Shown one piece after another: positions 38,263 to 46,642 of a DNA stretch of 64,000 nt. Position numbers and translations under genes: made by a program. Source of the stretch: Pseudidiomarina terrestris (GTDB taxonomy: Bacteria; Pseudomonadota; Gammaproteobacteria; Enterobacterales; Alteromonadaceae); assembly GCF_030466405.1 (NCBI RefSeq), contig NZ_JAGGJF010000003.1, forward strand, positions 310,001 to 374,000, read 5' to 3'. Each line of letters begins with the position of its first letter. The stretch's first letter is position 1. The notes below the pieces were generated by a model. That model saw only the letters and a program-made list of their open reading frames with translations. It made no database searches and was not told where the DNA came from.

Positions 38263-39282
38263 ATGTTAGTGGTACGTCCAATTACGCCGCAGGATTATGC
38301 GGCGCTTTACACTTGCGCGGTTGAGTCCGGCTATGGCTTTACGTCATTGCCGGTCGATGAGAGCTTGCTGCGCCGACGCATTGCCCGCGCGCAGGAAGCC
38401 TTTGCCCGTGAGCACGTCAGTGAACCTGGCGAAGAAGGCTATCTGTTCGTGATGGAAGACACAGAAACCGGTGAAATAGCTGGCTGCAGCGGCATTGAAG
38501 CTGCGGTCGGATTAACCGATGCCTTTTATCATTATCGCCTGGGAAAGGTCGTCCATCATTCTAAAGAGCTCGATGTCTACAATGCTTTGGAAACGCTGAC
38601 CCTGTGTAATGACTACACAGGCGTGAGTGAGTTGTGCACGCTCTTTTTGCGCGAACCCTTTCGAAAAAATCAAAACGGGCGCGTGCTGTCACGTTTTCGG
38701 ATGCTGTTCATGGCTGAGTTCGCCGAGCGTTTTAGTCAGTTCGCCATTGCCGAAATGCGAGGCATTTCTGATGAAAACGGCGCGTCGCCTTTTTGGGGCT
38801 GGTTGGAGAAGCATTTCTTCAACATGGACTTCAATCAGGCTGACTACCTCACCGGAATAGGTGAGAAAGCCTTTGTCGCTGAATTGATGCCGCAGTTTCC
38901 ACTCTATGTGAAGATGCTTGAGCCTGAAGCTCAGGCGGTCATCGGCAAGGTCCATGACAATACCCGGCCTGCCCTACGTATGCTTGAAAATGAAGGTTTC
39001 CGCTTCCGCGGCTACATTGATATTTTTGATGCCGGACCGACGGTTGAAGTGGAAGTGGCCAATATTAAAAGCGTTCGCGCCAGTCAACGGAAACCGGTCC
39101 GCATTGCTGACGTTCCGTCTGACAACACAGCTGACGTGATTTTGTGTAGCACGCGCGTGGCAGATTTCCGCGCCGGACGTGCCACCATACAAGAACATCC
39201 CGATCATATTGTTATCTCCCCCGAAACGGCTGACCAGTTGCGCCTGCAAGACGGGGATCATGCGCGCTTTGTCGCGTTGTAA
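38263..39282 (+). CDS. astA: Arginine N-succinyltransferase
   Basis: 339 aa, as in E. coli AstA (344). It transfers succinyl from succinyl-CoA to arginine, the first step of the AST catabolic path. It begins MLVVRPITPQDYAALYTCA, and has the family blocks SELCTLFLREPFRKNQNGR (about 122-140) and FWGWLEKHFFNMDF (about 172-185). It lies 15 bp after argD/astC and is followed directly by astD, so it is part of one operon. Confidence 0.95.
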   Translation: MLVVRPITPQDYAALYTCAVESGYGFTSLPVDESLLRRRIARAQEAFAREHVSEPGEEGYLFVMEDTETGEIAGCSGIEAAVGLTDAFYHYRLGKVVHHSKELDVYNALETLTLCNDYTGVSELCTLFLREPFRKNQNGRVLSRFRMLFMAEFAERFSQFAIAEMRGISDENGASPFWGWLEKHFFNMDFNQADYLTGIGEKAFVAELMPQFPLYVKMLEPEAQAVIGKVHDNTRPALRMLENEGFRFRGYIDIFDAGPTVEVEVANIKSVRASQRKPVRIADVPSDNTADVILCSTRVADFRAGRATIQEHPDHIVISPETADQLRLQDGDHARFVAL

Positions 39283-39309
39283 GTGGACTCAAACTACGAG
39301 GAACACACT

Positions 39310-40794
39310 ATGTCAGAACAAAATTTATTTATCGACGGCGAATGGCTCGTTGGCGAAGGTGACGAATTTAAGTCAATTAACCCAGCGCGCGATGAAGTCG
39401 TATGGGCCGGCCGCTGTGCTTCAGCAGAGCAAGTTGACGCTGCGGTCATGGCCGCGCGGGAAGCGTTCATCGACTGGACCGATCGTGAATTCGACGAGCG
39501 CCTGGCGATTTGCAAAAAGTTCTCTGAATTATTAGCAGAGAACAAACAGGAATTTGCTGAAATTATTGCCGAAGAGACTGGCAAACCAGTCTGGGAAACC
39601 TTGACCGAAGTCGCTGCCATGATCGGCAAAGTTGCGATTTCTGAGCGCGCTTACCATGAGCGTACAGGTACCGTTGAAAACCCAATGCCAGCTGGCAAAG
39701 CCTTTATTCGCCATAAAGCGCACGGTGTCGTTGCTGTTTATGGACCTTATAACTTCCCAGGCCATCTACCAAACGGTCACATTGTGCCGTCACTTCTGGC
39801 CGGGAATACCGTTGTATTTAAGCCCAGCGAGATGACACCTAAGGTTGCAGAATATACGGTGAAGTTATGGCAACAAGCGGGGTTACCGAAAGGTGTTCTT
39901 AACTTGGTGCAAGGATTGGTCGAGACCGGTAAGGCCCTCTCTGCGCATCCGCAGATCGATGGCTTGTTCTTTACGGGTTCTTCAGGCACCGGCCACGTGC
40001 TGCACAAGCAATTTGCCGGACGCCCGGACAAAATTCTGGCGTTAGAGATGGGGGGCAACAACCCACTTATCGTGAAAGATGTTGAAGATATCGATGGCGC
40101 TGTGCACGACATCGTCCAATCTGCGTTTATCACTTCAGGCCAGCGTTGCACCTGTGCTCGCCGCTTGTTTATTGAGCGCAGCGATAATGGTGATGCCATT
40201 CTCGAACGCTTACTCGAAGTGACCAAGCAAATTGAAGTCGGCGACTATGCCGCAGAGCCACAGCCGTTTATGGGCGCGATGATTTCTGCCAAAGCCGCCA
40301 ATGAGATGGTCAAAGCGCAAAACGATCTAGCCGCTGCCGGTGGCAGCGTATTGGTGCGGATGCAGCAAGAAGATCATCATCTCGGCTTTGTCACTCCGGG
40401 TATTATCGACGTGACCAACGTTGAAGACATGCCAGATATTGAGCATTTTGGTCCGTTGTTGAAAGTCTACCGCTACACGGATTTTGACGAGGCGATTAAA
40501 GAAGCGAACAACACCAGCTTTGGCTTATCTGCCGGTATTTTATGTGATGAAGAAGACACCTATCGCTACTTCTTTAAGCGTATCCGTGCAGGCATCGTCA
40601 ACTGGAACAAACCCATCACTGGCGCGAGCAGTGCCGCACCTTTCGGAGGTATTGGTGCCAGTGGTAATCACCGCGCAAGTGCTTATTATGCGGCAGATTA
40701 TTGTGCGTACCCGGTCGCCTCTGTCGAAGCCGAAAAGGTCAACATGCCAGAGAAATTACTGCCTGGTCTGCATTTCGACAAGCAAGAGGGTTAA
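39310..40794 (+). CDS. astD: Succinylglutamate-semialdehyde dehydrogenase
   Basis: 494 aa from the ATG at 39310 (GAGG upstream). It oxidises N-succinylglutamate semialdehyde with NAD. The catalytic Cys lies in [14 protein letters not shown] (about 280-293) and the general base Glu in [11 protein letters not shown] (about 244-254). The cofactor motif [12 protein letters not shown] (about 219-230) is clear. astB and astE, which would complete the path, are not in this window. Confidence 0.95.
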   Translation: MSEQNLFIDGEWLVGEGDEFKSINPARDEVVWAGRCASAEQVDAAVMAAREAFIDWTDREFDERLAICKKFSELLAENKQEFAEIIAEETGKPVWETLTEVAAMIGKVAISERAYHERTGTVENPMPAGKAFIRHKAHGVVAVYGPYNFPGHLPNGHIVPSLLAGNTVVFKPSEMTPKVAEYTVKLWQQAGLPKGVLNLVQGLVETGKALSAHPQIDGLFFTGSSGTGHVLHKQFAGRPDKILALEMGGNNPLIVKDVEDIDGAVHDIVQSAFITSGQRCTCARRLFIERSDNGDAILERLLEVTKQIEVGDYAAEPQPFMGAMISAKAANEMVKAQNDLAAAGGSVLVRMQQEDHHLGFVTPGIIDVTNVEDMPDIEHFGPLLKVYRYTDFDEAIKEANNTSFGLSAGILCDEEDTYRYFFKRIRAGIVNWNKPITGASSAAPFGGIGASGNHRASAYYAADYCAYPVASVEAEKVNMPEKLLPGLHFDKQEG

Positions 40795-40797
40795 GTT

Positions 40798-41214
40798 ATG
40801 GCAGCAGCAATGAAATCAACTGTCGAATGGCAACAGGGCATGGTCTTTAAGGCCACCTCAGGCACCGGTCACGACGTCCTCCTCGATGGCGATAAAGCCG
40901 TGGCTGGTTCTCCCATGGAGTTGGTGCTTGCTGCGGCAGGAGCCTGTTCATCCGTAGACGTGGTGAGTATTCTGGAAAAAGCACGGCAGCAGGTCACGGG
41001 CTGTCGCTGCGAAGTCAACGGTGAACGCGCTGATGCAGTGCCGGCCGTGTTTACGAAGATCCACCTGCATTTTGTGGTGACGGGTAAAGATGTTGCAGAA
41101 AAGCACGTCGAACGCGCCGTTCAACTGTCGGCCGAAAAGTATTGTTCGGTCGCAAAGATGCTGGAAGCCGCTGTCGAAATGTCACACAGTTACAGTATCG
41201 AGCAGGCCGACTAA
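40798..41214 (+). CDS. OsmC-family protein, YhfA type
   Basis: 138 aa. It has the two redox Cys of the family, in AAGACSSVDVV (about 45) and KYCSVAKML (about 115). OsmC proteins reduce organic peroxides; the YhfA branch is not characterised. It starts 3 bp after astD and ends where rlmJ starts, so it is translated with both. In E. coli yhfA lies beside prkB and near crp and argD, and prkB is indeed found close by here; crp is not. Confidence 0.88.
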   Translation: MAAAMKSTVEWQQGMVFKATSGTGHDVLLDGDKAVAGSPMELVLAAAGACSSVDVVSILEKARQQVTGCRCEVNGERADAVPAVFTKIHLHFVVTGKDVAEKHVERAVQLSAEKYCSVAKMLEAAVEMSHSYSIEQAD

Positions 41215-42081
41215 GTGAACTATCGCCATAGTTATCATGCCGGTAATTTTGCTGATGTAATGAAACACGCTCTGCAATGGGCGTGTTTGTCGTATCTGCA
41301 GCAAAAGGAAAAGCCGTTCTGGTTATTGGACACCCATGCCGGAATCGGTATGTACGATTTGCAGGGCGAGCAGGCGCAAAAAACTGCGGAATGGGAACTT
41401 GGCATCAAACGCCTGTTGCAGGCGGAGGATGTACCTGAAGCCCTTACCGGTTACGTGCAGGCGGTGCGTGATTTGAACCTGCCAGAGGACAGCTGCCGCT
41501 GGTATCCGGGCTCGCCCTATCTGGCGGCGTTGCAGTTACGTGAGCAGGACCAGCTGACCTTGTGCGAACTTCACCCTGAAGACGCACAGCTTCTGGCCGA
41601 AAATGTTGTACAGGATTTTCCCCGGAGCCAACGCATAACCGTTGCTGGCGGTCGGAATGGCTTTGCTGCATTAAAAGCACTGACCCCGCCACCTATCAAG
41701 CGGGGCATGGTCTTGATCGACCCACCGTTTGAACAACCGGACGAGTTTGCGCAGGTGATTAATGCGCTGGCTGACGGCACCAAACGCTGGGCGAACGGAA
41801 CTTATGTGGTGTGGTATCCGATTAAGGATCCCGTGGTTGCCAGTGAGTTTCAACAGGCCGTTGCTGACTTGCCGCAGGTCAGCAAAGCTATGGCTGTTGA
41901 TTTATTGATTCGCGGAGCGCAAGACTCGAGCCGCTTAAACGGTTGCGGCATGCTGTTTATTAATCCGCCTTATGGCGTGGTGCAACAGTTGCCGACCATC
42001 ATGAACTTCCTGACCCCTTTTCTTAAACAAGAGCGCGGTGCCGAATGGCAAAGTCACTGGCTGGTGGGTGAAGAAGACTAG
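41215..42081 (+). CDS. rlmJ: 23S rRNA (adenine(2030)-N6)-methyltransferase
   Basis: 288 aa starting with GTG directly after the OsmC stop. It begins NYRHSYHAGNFADVMKHA, typical of RlmJ, with the target motif VLIDPPFEQPDEF (about 162-174; DPPF) and the SAM-binding LLDTHAGIGMYDL (about 38-50). It methylates A2030 of 23S rRNA. The zero-length junction with the OsmC gene suggests translational coupling. Confidence 0.94.
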   Translation: MNYRHSYHAGNFADVMKHALQWACLSYLQQKEKPFWLLDTHAGIGMYDLQGEQAQKTAEWELGIKRLLQAEDVPEALTGYVQAVRDLNLPEDSCRWYPGSPYLAALQLREQDQLTLCELHPEDAQLLAENVVQDFPRSQRITVAGGRNGFAALKALTPPPIKRGMVLIDPPFEQPDEFAQVINALADGTKRWANGTYVVWYPIKDPVVASEFQQAVADLPQVSKAMAVDLLIRGAQDSSRLNGCGMLFINPPYGVVQQLPTIMNFLTPFLKQERGAEWQSHWLVGEED

Positions 42082-42091
42082 TTCTTCAAAG

Positions 42092-42985
42092 TTAACTCTT
42101 CAACCAGCCTGGCTTGCCACCGTGTAGTTTGGCGAACATCATTTCTTCAATCAGCGGTGCCAGTATCAACTCCATCGCAAATACCATCTTGCCGCCCGGT
42201 ACCACCAGGGTATTCATGCGCGACATAAATGAACCATCGATCATTTGCAGATAGTAGGGGAAATTGACGTTACGCATGCCGCGAAAACGGATCACGACGA
42301 AACTCTCATCTAACGACGGAATGTCTTTCGCGCTGAACGGGTTCGAGGTATCTACGGTCGGCACCCGTTGGAAGTTAATATGGGTACGCGAAAATTGCGG
42401 CACGATGTGATGGATGTAATCTTCCATGCTGCGCACTATGCTTTGCGTTACCGCTTCGCGACTATGGCCTCGCTCGGCAGTGTCGCGGAGCAGCTTCTGG
42501 ATCCATTCCAAGTTGACGATGGGAACCATGCCGATCAGCAAATCGACGTACTTAGCGACGTCGTGGTCGGTCGTTTTTACGCCACCATGAAGGCCTTCGT
42601 AAAACAGCAGGTCGGTATCATCCTGCACCGGCTCCCAGGGCGTGAAGGTGCCTGGCATCTGATGATAAGGCACGGCGTCATCAAAATTGTGTAGATACCG
42701 CCGCACTTCGCCTTTGCCACTTTCGCCATATTCGCGAAATAACGCCTCTAACCGGTTAAAATCATTCGCTTCTGGCCCGAAGTAACTGATATGACGGCCT
42801 TGTTCCTGTGCTTTACGGATGGCAACGTCCATTTCCGGGCGCGAGTACAGGTGGAAGCTGTCACCCTCAACACAGGCCGCAGTGAGATCCTGCGAACGGA
42901 AAATATGCCGCAATGCCTGACTGGTGGTGGTGGTGCCTGCTCCTGATGAGCCGGTAACCGCAATAATTGGATGTTTGACCGACAT
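42092..42985 (-). CDS. prkB: Phosphoribulokinase-like kinase, PrkB type
   Basis: 297 aa. The P-loop is VTGSSGAGTTTTSQAL (about 11-26). DSFHLYSRPEMD (about 42-53) and FEGLHGG-like FYEGLHGGVKT (about 129-139) are family blocks. Members in heterotrophic Gammaproteobacteria are close in sequence to phosphoribulokinase but have no Rubisco partner here, and their true role is uncertain. Convergent with rlmJ; slyX lies upstream on the same strand. Confidence 0.92.
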   Translation of the reverse strand: MSVKHPIIAVTGSSGAGTTTTSQALRHIFRSQDLTAACVEGDSFHLYSRPEMDVAIRKAQEQGRHISYFGPEANDFNRLEALFREYGESGKGEVRRYLHNFDDAVPYHQMPGTFTPWEPVQDDTDLLFYEGLHGGVKTTDHDVAKYVDLLIGMVPIVNLEWIQKLLRDTAERGHSREAVTQSIVRSMEDYIHHIVPQFSRTHINFQRVPTVDTSNPFSAKDIPSLDESFVVIRFRGMRNVNFPYYLQMIDGSFMSRMNTLVVPGGKMVFAMELILAPLIEEMMFAKLHGGKPGWLKS

Positions 42986-43072
42986 GCTGACTCCGTTAAA
43001 GTTGAATGAATGTTATACGGGGTCAGCTAACAGCGGTCAAGTTAAGCTCGAATTGCTGGCTCCACCGGGCCA

Positions 43073-43321
43073 TTAATAATGCGGTGGCACATCGGACGCA
43101 GGGTCGTTGTTGTCGTTATCGTCACTGCGCTCCTGCAGCTGTTGCAGGCGCTGCCCAAGCAGTTGCAATTTATGCTGCATAAGTTGCAGTTGTTCAGATT
43201 GTACGGTGACCAATTGATTGAGAGTTTCAATCGTGTCATCTTGAAACGCTAACCGACTTTCTAAATCGGCAACGCGCGTTTGCAGTTCACTCTCATGCTG
43301 TTCAGCCATAGGCAAATGCAC
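43073..43321 (-). CDS. slyX: SlyX family protein
   Basis: 82 aa, nearly all one coiled coil (about 8-62: LQTRVADLESRLAF then DTIETLNQLVTVQSEQL). The tail ends in DPASDVPPHY, the Pro-Pro-His-Tyr end typical of SlyX. The function is unknown. It is divergent from the fkpA-like gene, as in E. coli. Confidence 0.93.
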   Translation of the reverse strand: MHLPMAEQHESELQTRVADLESRLAFQDDTIETLNQLVTVQSEQLQLMQHKLQLLGQRLQQLQERSDDNDNNDPASDVPPHY

Positions 43322-43396
43322 CTGTTTATGTGTAGTATAGTGATCGCGACAAATTAGACCTTGTTAGACGCAAGAATTCAATCATGGAGTAAGTGA

Positions 43397-44188
43397 ATGA
43401 GCTATTTAAAAAAGACTTTAGCGCTTAGCCTTGTTGCTATCGCGATTAGCGGTTGTACTCAGCAAAAGCAGGAAGCCTATCCTGTTTCTGAAAAAGCACC
43501 AACAGAAGAGCAGGCGAAAATGGCTTATGCTCTGGGTGCGTCAGTGGGTACTTTTGTGAACAGTAACCTGGATGAGCAAGAGAAAATGGAGTTCGTGCTT
43601 GACCGTAACCAAGTTATTGCTGGGTTTGTTGATTCACTGAAAGCTGAATCGAAGTTAACCGAAGAAGAACAGCAGCAACTACTTACGGATATGCAAAAGC
43701 AGTTCACCGAGAAAAAAGCAGCCAATTTGGGTGCTGAAGCGCAAGCAACGGGTGAAGCTTACCGAGCTGAAAATGCCGAGAAAGAAGGCGTTATGGTGAC
43801 CGAGTCAGGCCTGCAGTACGAAGTGCTGACCGAAGGCGCTGAAGGTGGAAAGCAGCCTGCAGCCGACGATATTGTTGAAGTTCACTACGAGGGAACCCTT
43901 GTTGACGGAACCGTCTTTGACAGCTCTGTCGAGCGCGGTGAACCAGCAGTATTCCCACTCAACCGAGTGATCCCAGGCTGGACCGAAGGTGTGCAGTTAA
44001 TGAGCGTAGGTGACAAGTACCGCTTCGTTATCCCACCTGAATTAGCTTACGGTGATCGTGAAGTCGGTGGCGGCACAATTCCACCGAAATCAACGCTCAT
44101 CTTCGAAGTTGAGCTGCTTGACGTAAAAGACAAGCCAGCAACTGAAGCAGCGCCTGAAGCAGCTGCAGACGTTGAAGCACAGGGCTAA
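43397..44188 (+). CDS. fkpA: FKBP-type peptidyl-prolyl isomerase lipoprotein
   Basis: 263 aa. Lipobox AISGC puts the lipid on C20, so it is anchored in the envelope. Residues about 35-125 are the N-terminal helical dimerisation domain ([16 protein letters not shown]). The FKBP domain (about 140-240) has [32 protein letters not shown] and [12 protein letters not shown]. It ends in an Ala/Glu-rich tail. FkpA helps fold periplasmic proteins. It is divergent from slyX, and marks the left border of the Rhs-remnant island. Confidence 0.92.
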   Translation: MSYLKKTLALSLVAIAISGCTQQKQEAYPVSEKAPTEEQAKMAYALGASVGTFVNSNLDEQEKMEFVLDRNQVIAGFVDSLKAESKLTEEEQQQLLTDMQKQFTEKKAANLGAEAQATGEAYRAENAEKEGVMVTESGLQYEVLTEGAEGGKQPAADDIVEVHYEGTLVDGTVFDSSVERGEPAVFPLNRVIPGWTEGVQLMSVGDKYRFVIPPELAYGDREVGGGTIPPKSTLIFEVELLDVKDKPATEAAPEAAADVEAQG

Positions 44189-44225
44189 GCCTTAAGCTTC
44201 CTTAAGCTCCCTTAAGAAAGCATAG

Positions 44226-44256
44226 AAAAGCGCCGTTCACCGGCGCTTTTTTTTTT
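44226..44256 (+). terminator. Rho-independent terminator after fkpA
   Basis: AAAAGCGCCG pairs with CGGCGCTTTT over a TTCAC loop and is followed by ten T. It lies 38 bp after the stop. Confidence 0.93.
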
Positions 44257-44347
44257 GCAACCTCAACCCGGATACGCAAGTCACTGTAGATGGCCCCGAC
44301 GAAGAACAGCAGCGACGCACGCGTTTGGATTTGAGCAGACCATATAG

Positions 44348-44463
44348 GCTACTGATGACCACCCATTTTATGTAATAGAGAAGGGGTGGCAGACGACAAT
44401 TGAACTAACAGTTGGTGATGAAATTGAAACCGACGGCAATGGTTCGATGAGAGTCGTCACTCT
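44348..44463 (+). pseudogene. Fragment of a pretoxin HINT (intein-like) domain
   Basis: The frame opens after a stop at 44345-44347 and encodes ATDDHPFYVIEKGW followed by TTIELTVGDEIETDG. The order T-x-D-HPFYV, KGW, eL-x-vGD, tdG is the core of the HINT domain that sits before toxin tips in Rhs and related polymorphic toxins. The frame then runs into IS3 transposase sequence at about 44460. Just upstream (44259-44344, another frame) reads NLNPDTQVTVDGPDEEQQ, which may be more of the same broken protein. There is no start codon or Rhs core attached, so it is a remnant. Confidence 0.6.
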
Positions 44464-44666
44464 TTTCTTAAACGCTTTAGTTCAGCCTGTTCTTCGGTTT
44501 GAACAGCGTGTTTTTCTGCTTCTGGACCGTACTTCTTAACCCAGGCGTACAAACTATGAACGGAAACATCGAGCCGTCTTGAAACGTCAGCAACAGAATA
44601 ACCTTTATCGGTAATTTGCCGGACAGCTTCGATTTTAAATTCTTCAGGGTATCGGTTGTTACTCAT
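44457..44666 (-). pseudogene. IS3-family transposase OrfA, truncated
   Basis: 69 codons remain of about 95. It starts MSNNRYPEEFKIEAVRQI and has the HTH_Tnp_1 helix-turn-helix (YSVADVSRRLDVSVHSLYAW). It ends after ELKRLRKE, just where the leucine zipper would continue, at the junction with the HINT fragment. AGAGG precedes the ATG. It cannot frameshift into an orfB in this orientation, so it makes no transposase. Confidence 0.85.
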
Positions 44667-44728
44667 AAGAACCTCTTTTATGCCATTATCAATGGCTATG
44701 AGGTGTCTAGCAAATCAGTGGCGATTCA

Positions 44729-44968
44729 CTTAAATCTAATCACCTGGTGAGCAGCATGAGTGCGGTCGGTCACTGCAGTGACAACGCCGCCTGTGAAGGA
44801 TTTTTTGGGATACTTAAGCGGGAAAGAGTGAATTATCGCCTGTACCGAACCAGGGATGAAGCGCGTTCAGATATCTTTGATTATATTGAGCGGTTTCATA
44901 ATCCAAGAATGCGTCGTAGACTGGCAAAACGAGATCAGCAGTTTACTGCGATTTTAAACCGTCCGTGA
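44729..44968 (+). pseudogene. IS3-family transposase OrfB, C-terminal fragment
   Basis: The frame enters without a start at LKSNHLVSSMSAVGHCSDNA and continues ACEGFFGILKRERVNY, which holds the last Glu of the DDE catalytic triad, then RTRDEARSDIFDYIERFHNP, the usual OrfB end. The two catalytic Asp residues are missing, so it is inactive. Confidence 0.85.
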
Positions 44969-44969
44969 A

Positions 44970-45215
44970 AACGGGGTAGAACCCCAACAGGGACGTCAAT
45001 ATCAGGATTTTGGTAACTTTAACTACGGCGCTACTGCCGAGGCTCTCGGTATACCCTCTGATGTCGCCGACAGGGCTGCGGGGATTGCTCAAATAAGAGC
45101 TGGAACGTCTGTTTCAGCATGGGGAAATCCGTTGGGTGGGTTTCCTTATGGCGACGATCCAGCGGACCAAATACAGATACAGAAGGGAAGGCAATACTGT
45201 CAATGCTCTCAATAA
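44970..45215 (+). pseudogene. Orphan Rhs toxin tip resembling Bacterial toxin 44
   Basis: About 80 codons, open from 44958 and readable as a toxin from about 44982: QYQDFGNFNYGATAEALG, then DVADRAAGIAQIRAGTS, FPYGDDPADQIQIQKG and QYCQCSQ. The DFGNFxYGA, AG-Q-AGTS and PYGDDP-DQ blocks match my recollection of the Ntox44 domain at the C-terminus of Rhs/polymorphic toxins. The Rhs core upstream has been replaced by IS3 remnants, so there is no start or delivery module. The last 13 bases overlap the next gene, the usual toxin-immunity arrangement. What this toxin family attacks is not settled from sequence. Confidence 0.6.
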
Positions 45216-45622
45216 TAAAAAAGTATTTGATCACTGTTGGGATGTCGGGCCTTCTCTTTGGTTGTGGCCAACCATCTACTCGGATCGCCTATCACCTTTC
45301 ACTCTCGCAGTACAACGCAGAGGCCTTGATTCTTGAAGAGAACTACGGAGCCACAACGTCTTTCGTTTATAAGTTATACATATGCGATGAAGGGAGAGTT
45401 GGCATGAGCAAGTGCGGTAAGGAGTTGCTTGTTGTTGATAAGCTTCATTTGAGTGAAATCGACGTCAGATTAGTTGGTGAGACATTGATAGTGTCGTTAC
45501 CTGACATCGCTAGAGTTCATCATTTTAGTAATTTTTGGTATTCGAAGGGCAACCCACTACAGCATCCTGTACCCATTGAACTTGAATTGAGAACGACAAA
45601 TACTCTAAATGTTCGAGAATAG
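45203..45622 (+). CDS. Putative immunity lipoprotein for the toxin-44-like tip
   Basis: 139 aa from the ATG at 45203 (AAGGGAAGG upstream). The leader MLSIIKKYLITVGMSGLLFGC ends in a lipobox with Cys at about 21, so the protein is probably a periplasmic lipoprotein. The mature part has about eight strand-like segments, two Cys (ICDEG, SKCGKE) and no recognised domain. It overlaps the toxin end by 13 bp. If it is the cognate immunity protein, the toxin would act in the periplasm. No family is recognised. Confidence 0.6.
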   Translation: MLSIIKKYLITVGMSGLLFGCGQPSTRIAYHLSLSQYNAEALILEENYGATTSFVYKLYICDEGRVGMSKCGKELLVVDKLHLSEIDVRLVGETLIVSLPDIARVHHFSNFWYSKGNPLQHPVPIELELRTTNTLNVRE

Positions 45623-45643
45623 GCTGCTAGATTAGACAGCTGA

Positions 45644-45766
45644 CATTATGGGAGTTCGGTGTTGATCAGGGTGAATACGGCAGTTAGCAACTTTAACGCT
45701 GCATCTGGCACTCTAGGGGTTTTCATGGTAGTTGCCGTTGGAACATGTGGAAGCTTGCTAAGATGA
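45644..45766 (+). pseudogene. Tail of an unidentified toxin
   Basis: The frame runs from 45644 with HYGSSVLIRVNTAVSNFNAA to GTLGVFMVVAVGTCGSLLR and stops in the ATGA that begins the next gene. It has no start of its own with a clear ribosome-binding site and no recognised domain. The hydrophobic end and the four-base overlap suggest the 3' end of a tip whose body has been lost. An accidental ORF cannot be excluded. Confidence 0.35.
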
Positions 45767-46338
45767 AAAATCCATTATCGCCGTTTTGGACGCTCGTTGT
45801 GAGCGTCACCCTCTTCTTATTTGCTTCGCAACTGCTATTGAAATATGCAGATAGCGCGCGGTTTTGGCTGCAACAAAAACTTGCGCCGGTAACGGCAGAA
45901 AGTCACACGATTTTTCAAGAAGCGCTAGGAAATCACTACATCGTTGCTCCGTATATGGAGCAATACTACTACTTAAGCCCTTACTATTACACGCCGTTTG
46001 ATGCCGCATATAATTGGCACAAAATGACCAGCGCTACAGAGTATCAAGCATGTGCAATACGCTCGCAATTATGTATCCCAGGTGTTGTTTTTCATCCAAG
46101 CAAAAGTGCGGCTGAAATGTTCGAAATTTATGCGGATATGATGCGGCAAGGCAAGATTCTTGGAAAGGCGTACTACTGTGTTGGCGGTGTGTTGGCGATT
46201 GGCAATGACACTATCGACGAACAGGAGCTAAAAGATCGGAAGGTTAAGATATTATCGTTTTCAACGTCAAGTGGCACGTATATAGTTGATGGCCTACCGG
46301 AAGATCAGTTGAAACAGTGGAGAGGGCGTTGTTCATAG
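45763..46338 (+). CDS. Membrane-anchored putative immunity protein
   Basis: 191 aa from the ATG at 45763 (GGAAG nine bases upstream; a GTG-type start at 45745 would add six residues). One N-terminal membrane helix (about 9-27, TLVVSVTLFLFASQLLL) and then a soluble part with Tyr-rich MEQYYYLSPYYYTPF and three Cys. No family recognised. The overlap with the preceding toxin tail and the Rhs-core relic that starts at its stop codon are the context for the immunity call. The soluble part should lie in the periplasm. Confidence 0.5.
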   Translation: MKNPLSPFWTLVVSVTLFLFASQLLLKYADSARFWLQQKLAPVTAESHTIFQEALGNHYIVAPYMEQYYYLSPYYYTPFDAAYNWHKMTSATEYQACAIRSQLCIPGVVFHPSKSAAEMFEIYADMMRQGKILGKAYYCVGGVLAIGNDTIDEQELKDRKVKILSFSTSSGTYIVDGLPEDQLKQWRGRCS

Positions 46339-46348
46339 CACTCAAAAA

Positions 46349-46556
46349 GCAAAAGAACTATGTTTTGCTTGAAGGCGAGCTGGTTGCGCTTGTTTATAAT
46401 GATGAATTGTACTTTGTCCACAACGACCACTTAGGTCGCCCGCATAAGGTAACCGATGATGCGAAAGCGGTGGTTTGGGAGGCCGTTTTGCAAAGCTTTG
46501 ACCGCAGCGTTGTGAGCTCTAGCATAGGTACGCTGAATATCGGCTTCCCAGGTCAA
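46349..46556 (+). pseudogene. Rhs core relic 1
   Basis: The frame gives NYVLLEGELVALVYNDELYF, then HNDHLGRPHKVTD, AVVWEAVLQSFDRSV and GTLNIGFPGQ, which is the end of the Rhs repeat core just before the YD-rich hyperconserved segment. It begins right at the end of the previous immunity gene and stops at GQ, where it joins a second toxin-44-like fragment one frame off. Confidence 0.8.
46421..46530 (+). repeat. Direct repeat of the Rhs core, copy 1
   Basis: 110 bp encoding the NDHLGRPHKVTDD to SSSIG segment. It is repeated at 48622-48731 in the same direction at roughly 85% identity by eye. Such stretches are the homology used when Rhs tips are exchanged. Confidence 0.8.
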
Positions 46557-46558
46557 AT

Positions 46559-46642
46559 CAGGACTTTGGTAATTTCAACGACGGTTCTAGAGCTGAGGCT
46601 TTAGGTATTCCATCTGATGTTGCCGATAAGGCTGCGGGTGTA
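46559..46642 (+). pseudogene. Second, shortened toxin-44-like fragment
   Basis: Encodes QDFGNFNDGSRAEALGIPSD and VADKAAGV, clearly paralogous to the first tip (DFGNFNYGATAEALGIPSD). A missing T in GTCAA-ATCAGGA, compared with GTCAATATCAGGA of the first copy, puts it out of frame with the Rhs core before it. It runs in frame into the next ORF at 46643. The body of the toxin is gone. Confidence 0.65.

Larger units (their letters stand above)
44457..44982. mobile_element. Two abutted IS3-family remnants in opposite orientation
   Basis: The 5' part of orfA reads leftward (44666 to 44457), and its element end, starting TGAATCGCCACTG on the minus strand, ends exactly at 44728. The next base is already inside the 3' part of an orfB that reads rightward to 44968; a worn right end (AAACGGGGTAGAACC) closes at about 44982. 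This layout fits one IS inserted in the orfB of a relative, then deletions. The pair separates the HINT fragment from the toxin-44-like tip. Confidence 0.7.

Noticed and set aside
42092-42985. Phosphoribulokinase as evidence for the Calvin cycle
   Set aside because: It is the PrkB type found in many heterotrophs, and there is no Rubisco or other Calvin-cycle gene here.
44729-45215. A transposase-toxin fusion protein
   Set aside because: The orfB fragment stops at 44968 and the toxin-44-like frame is a different one, opening at 44958.
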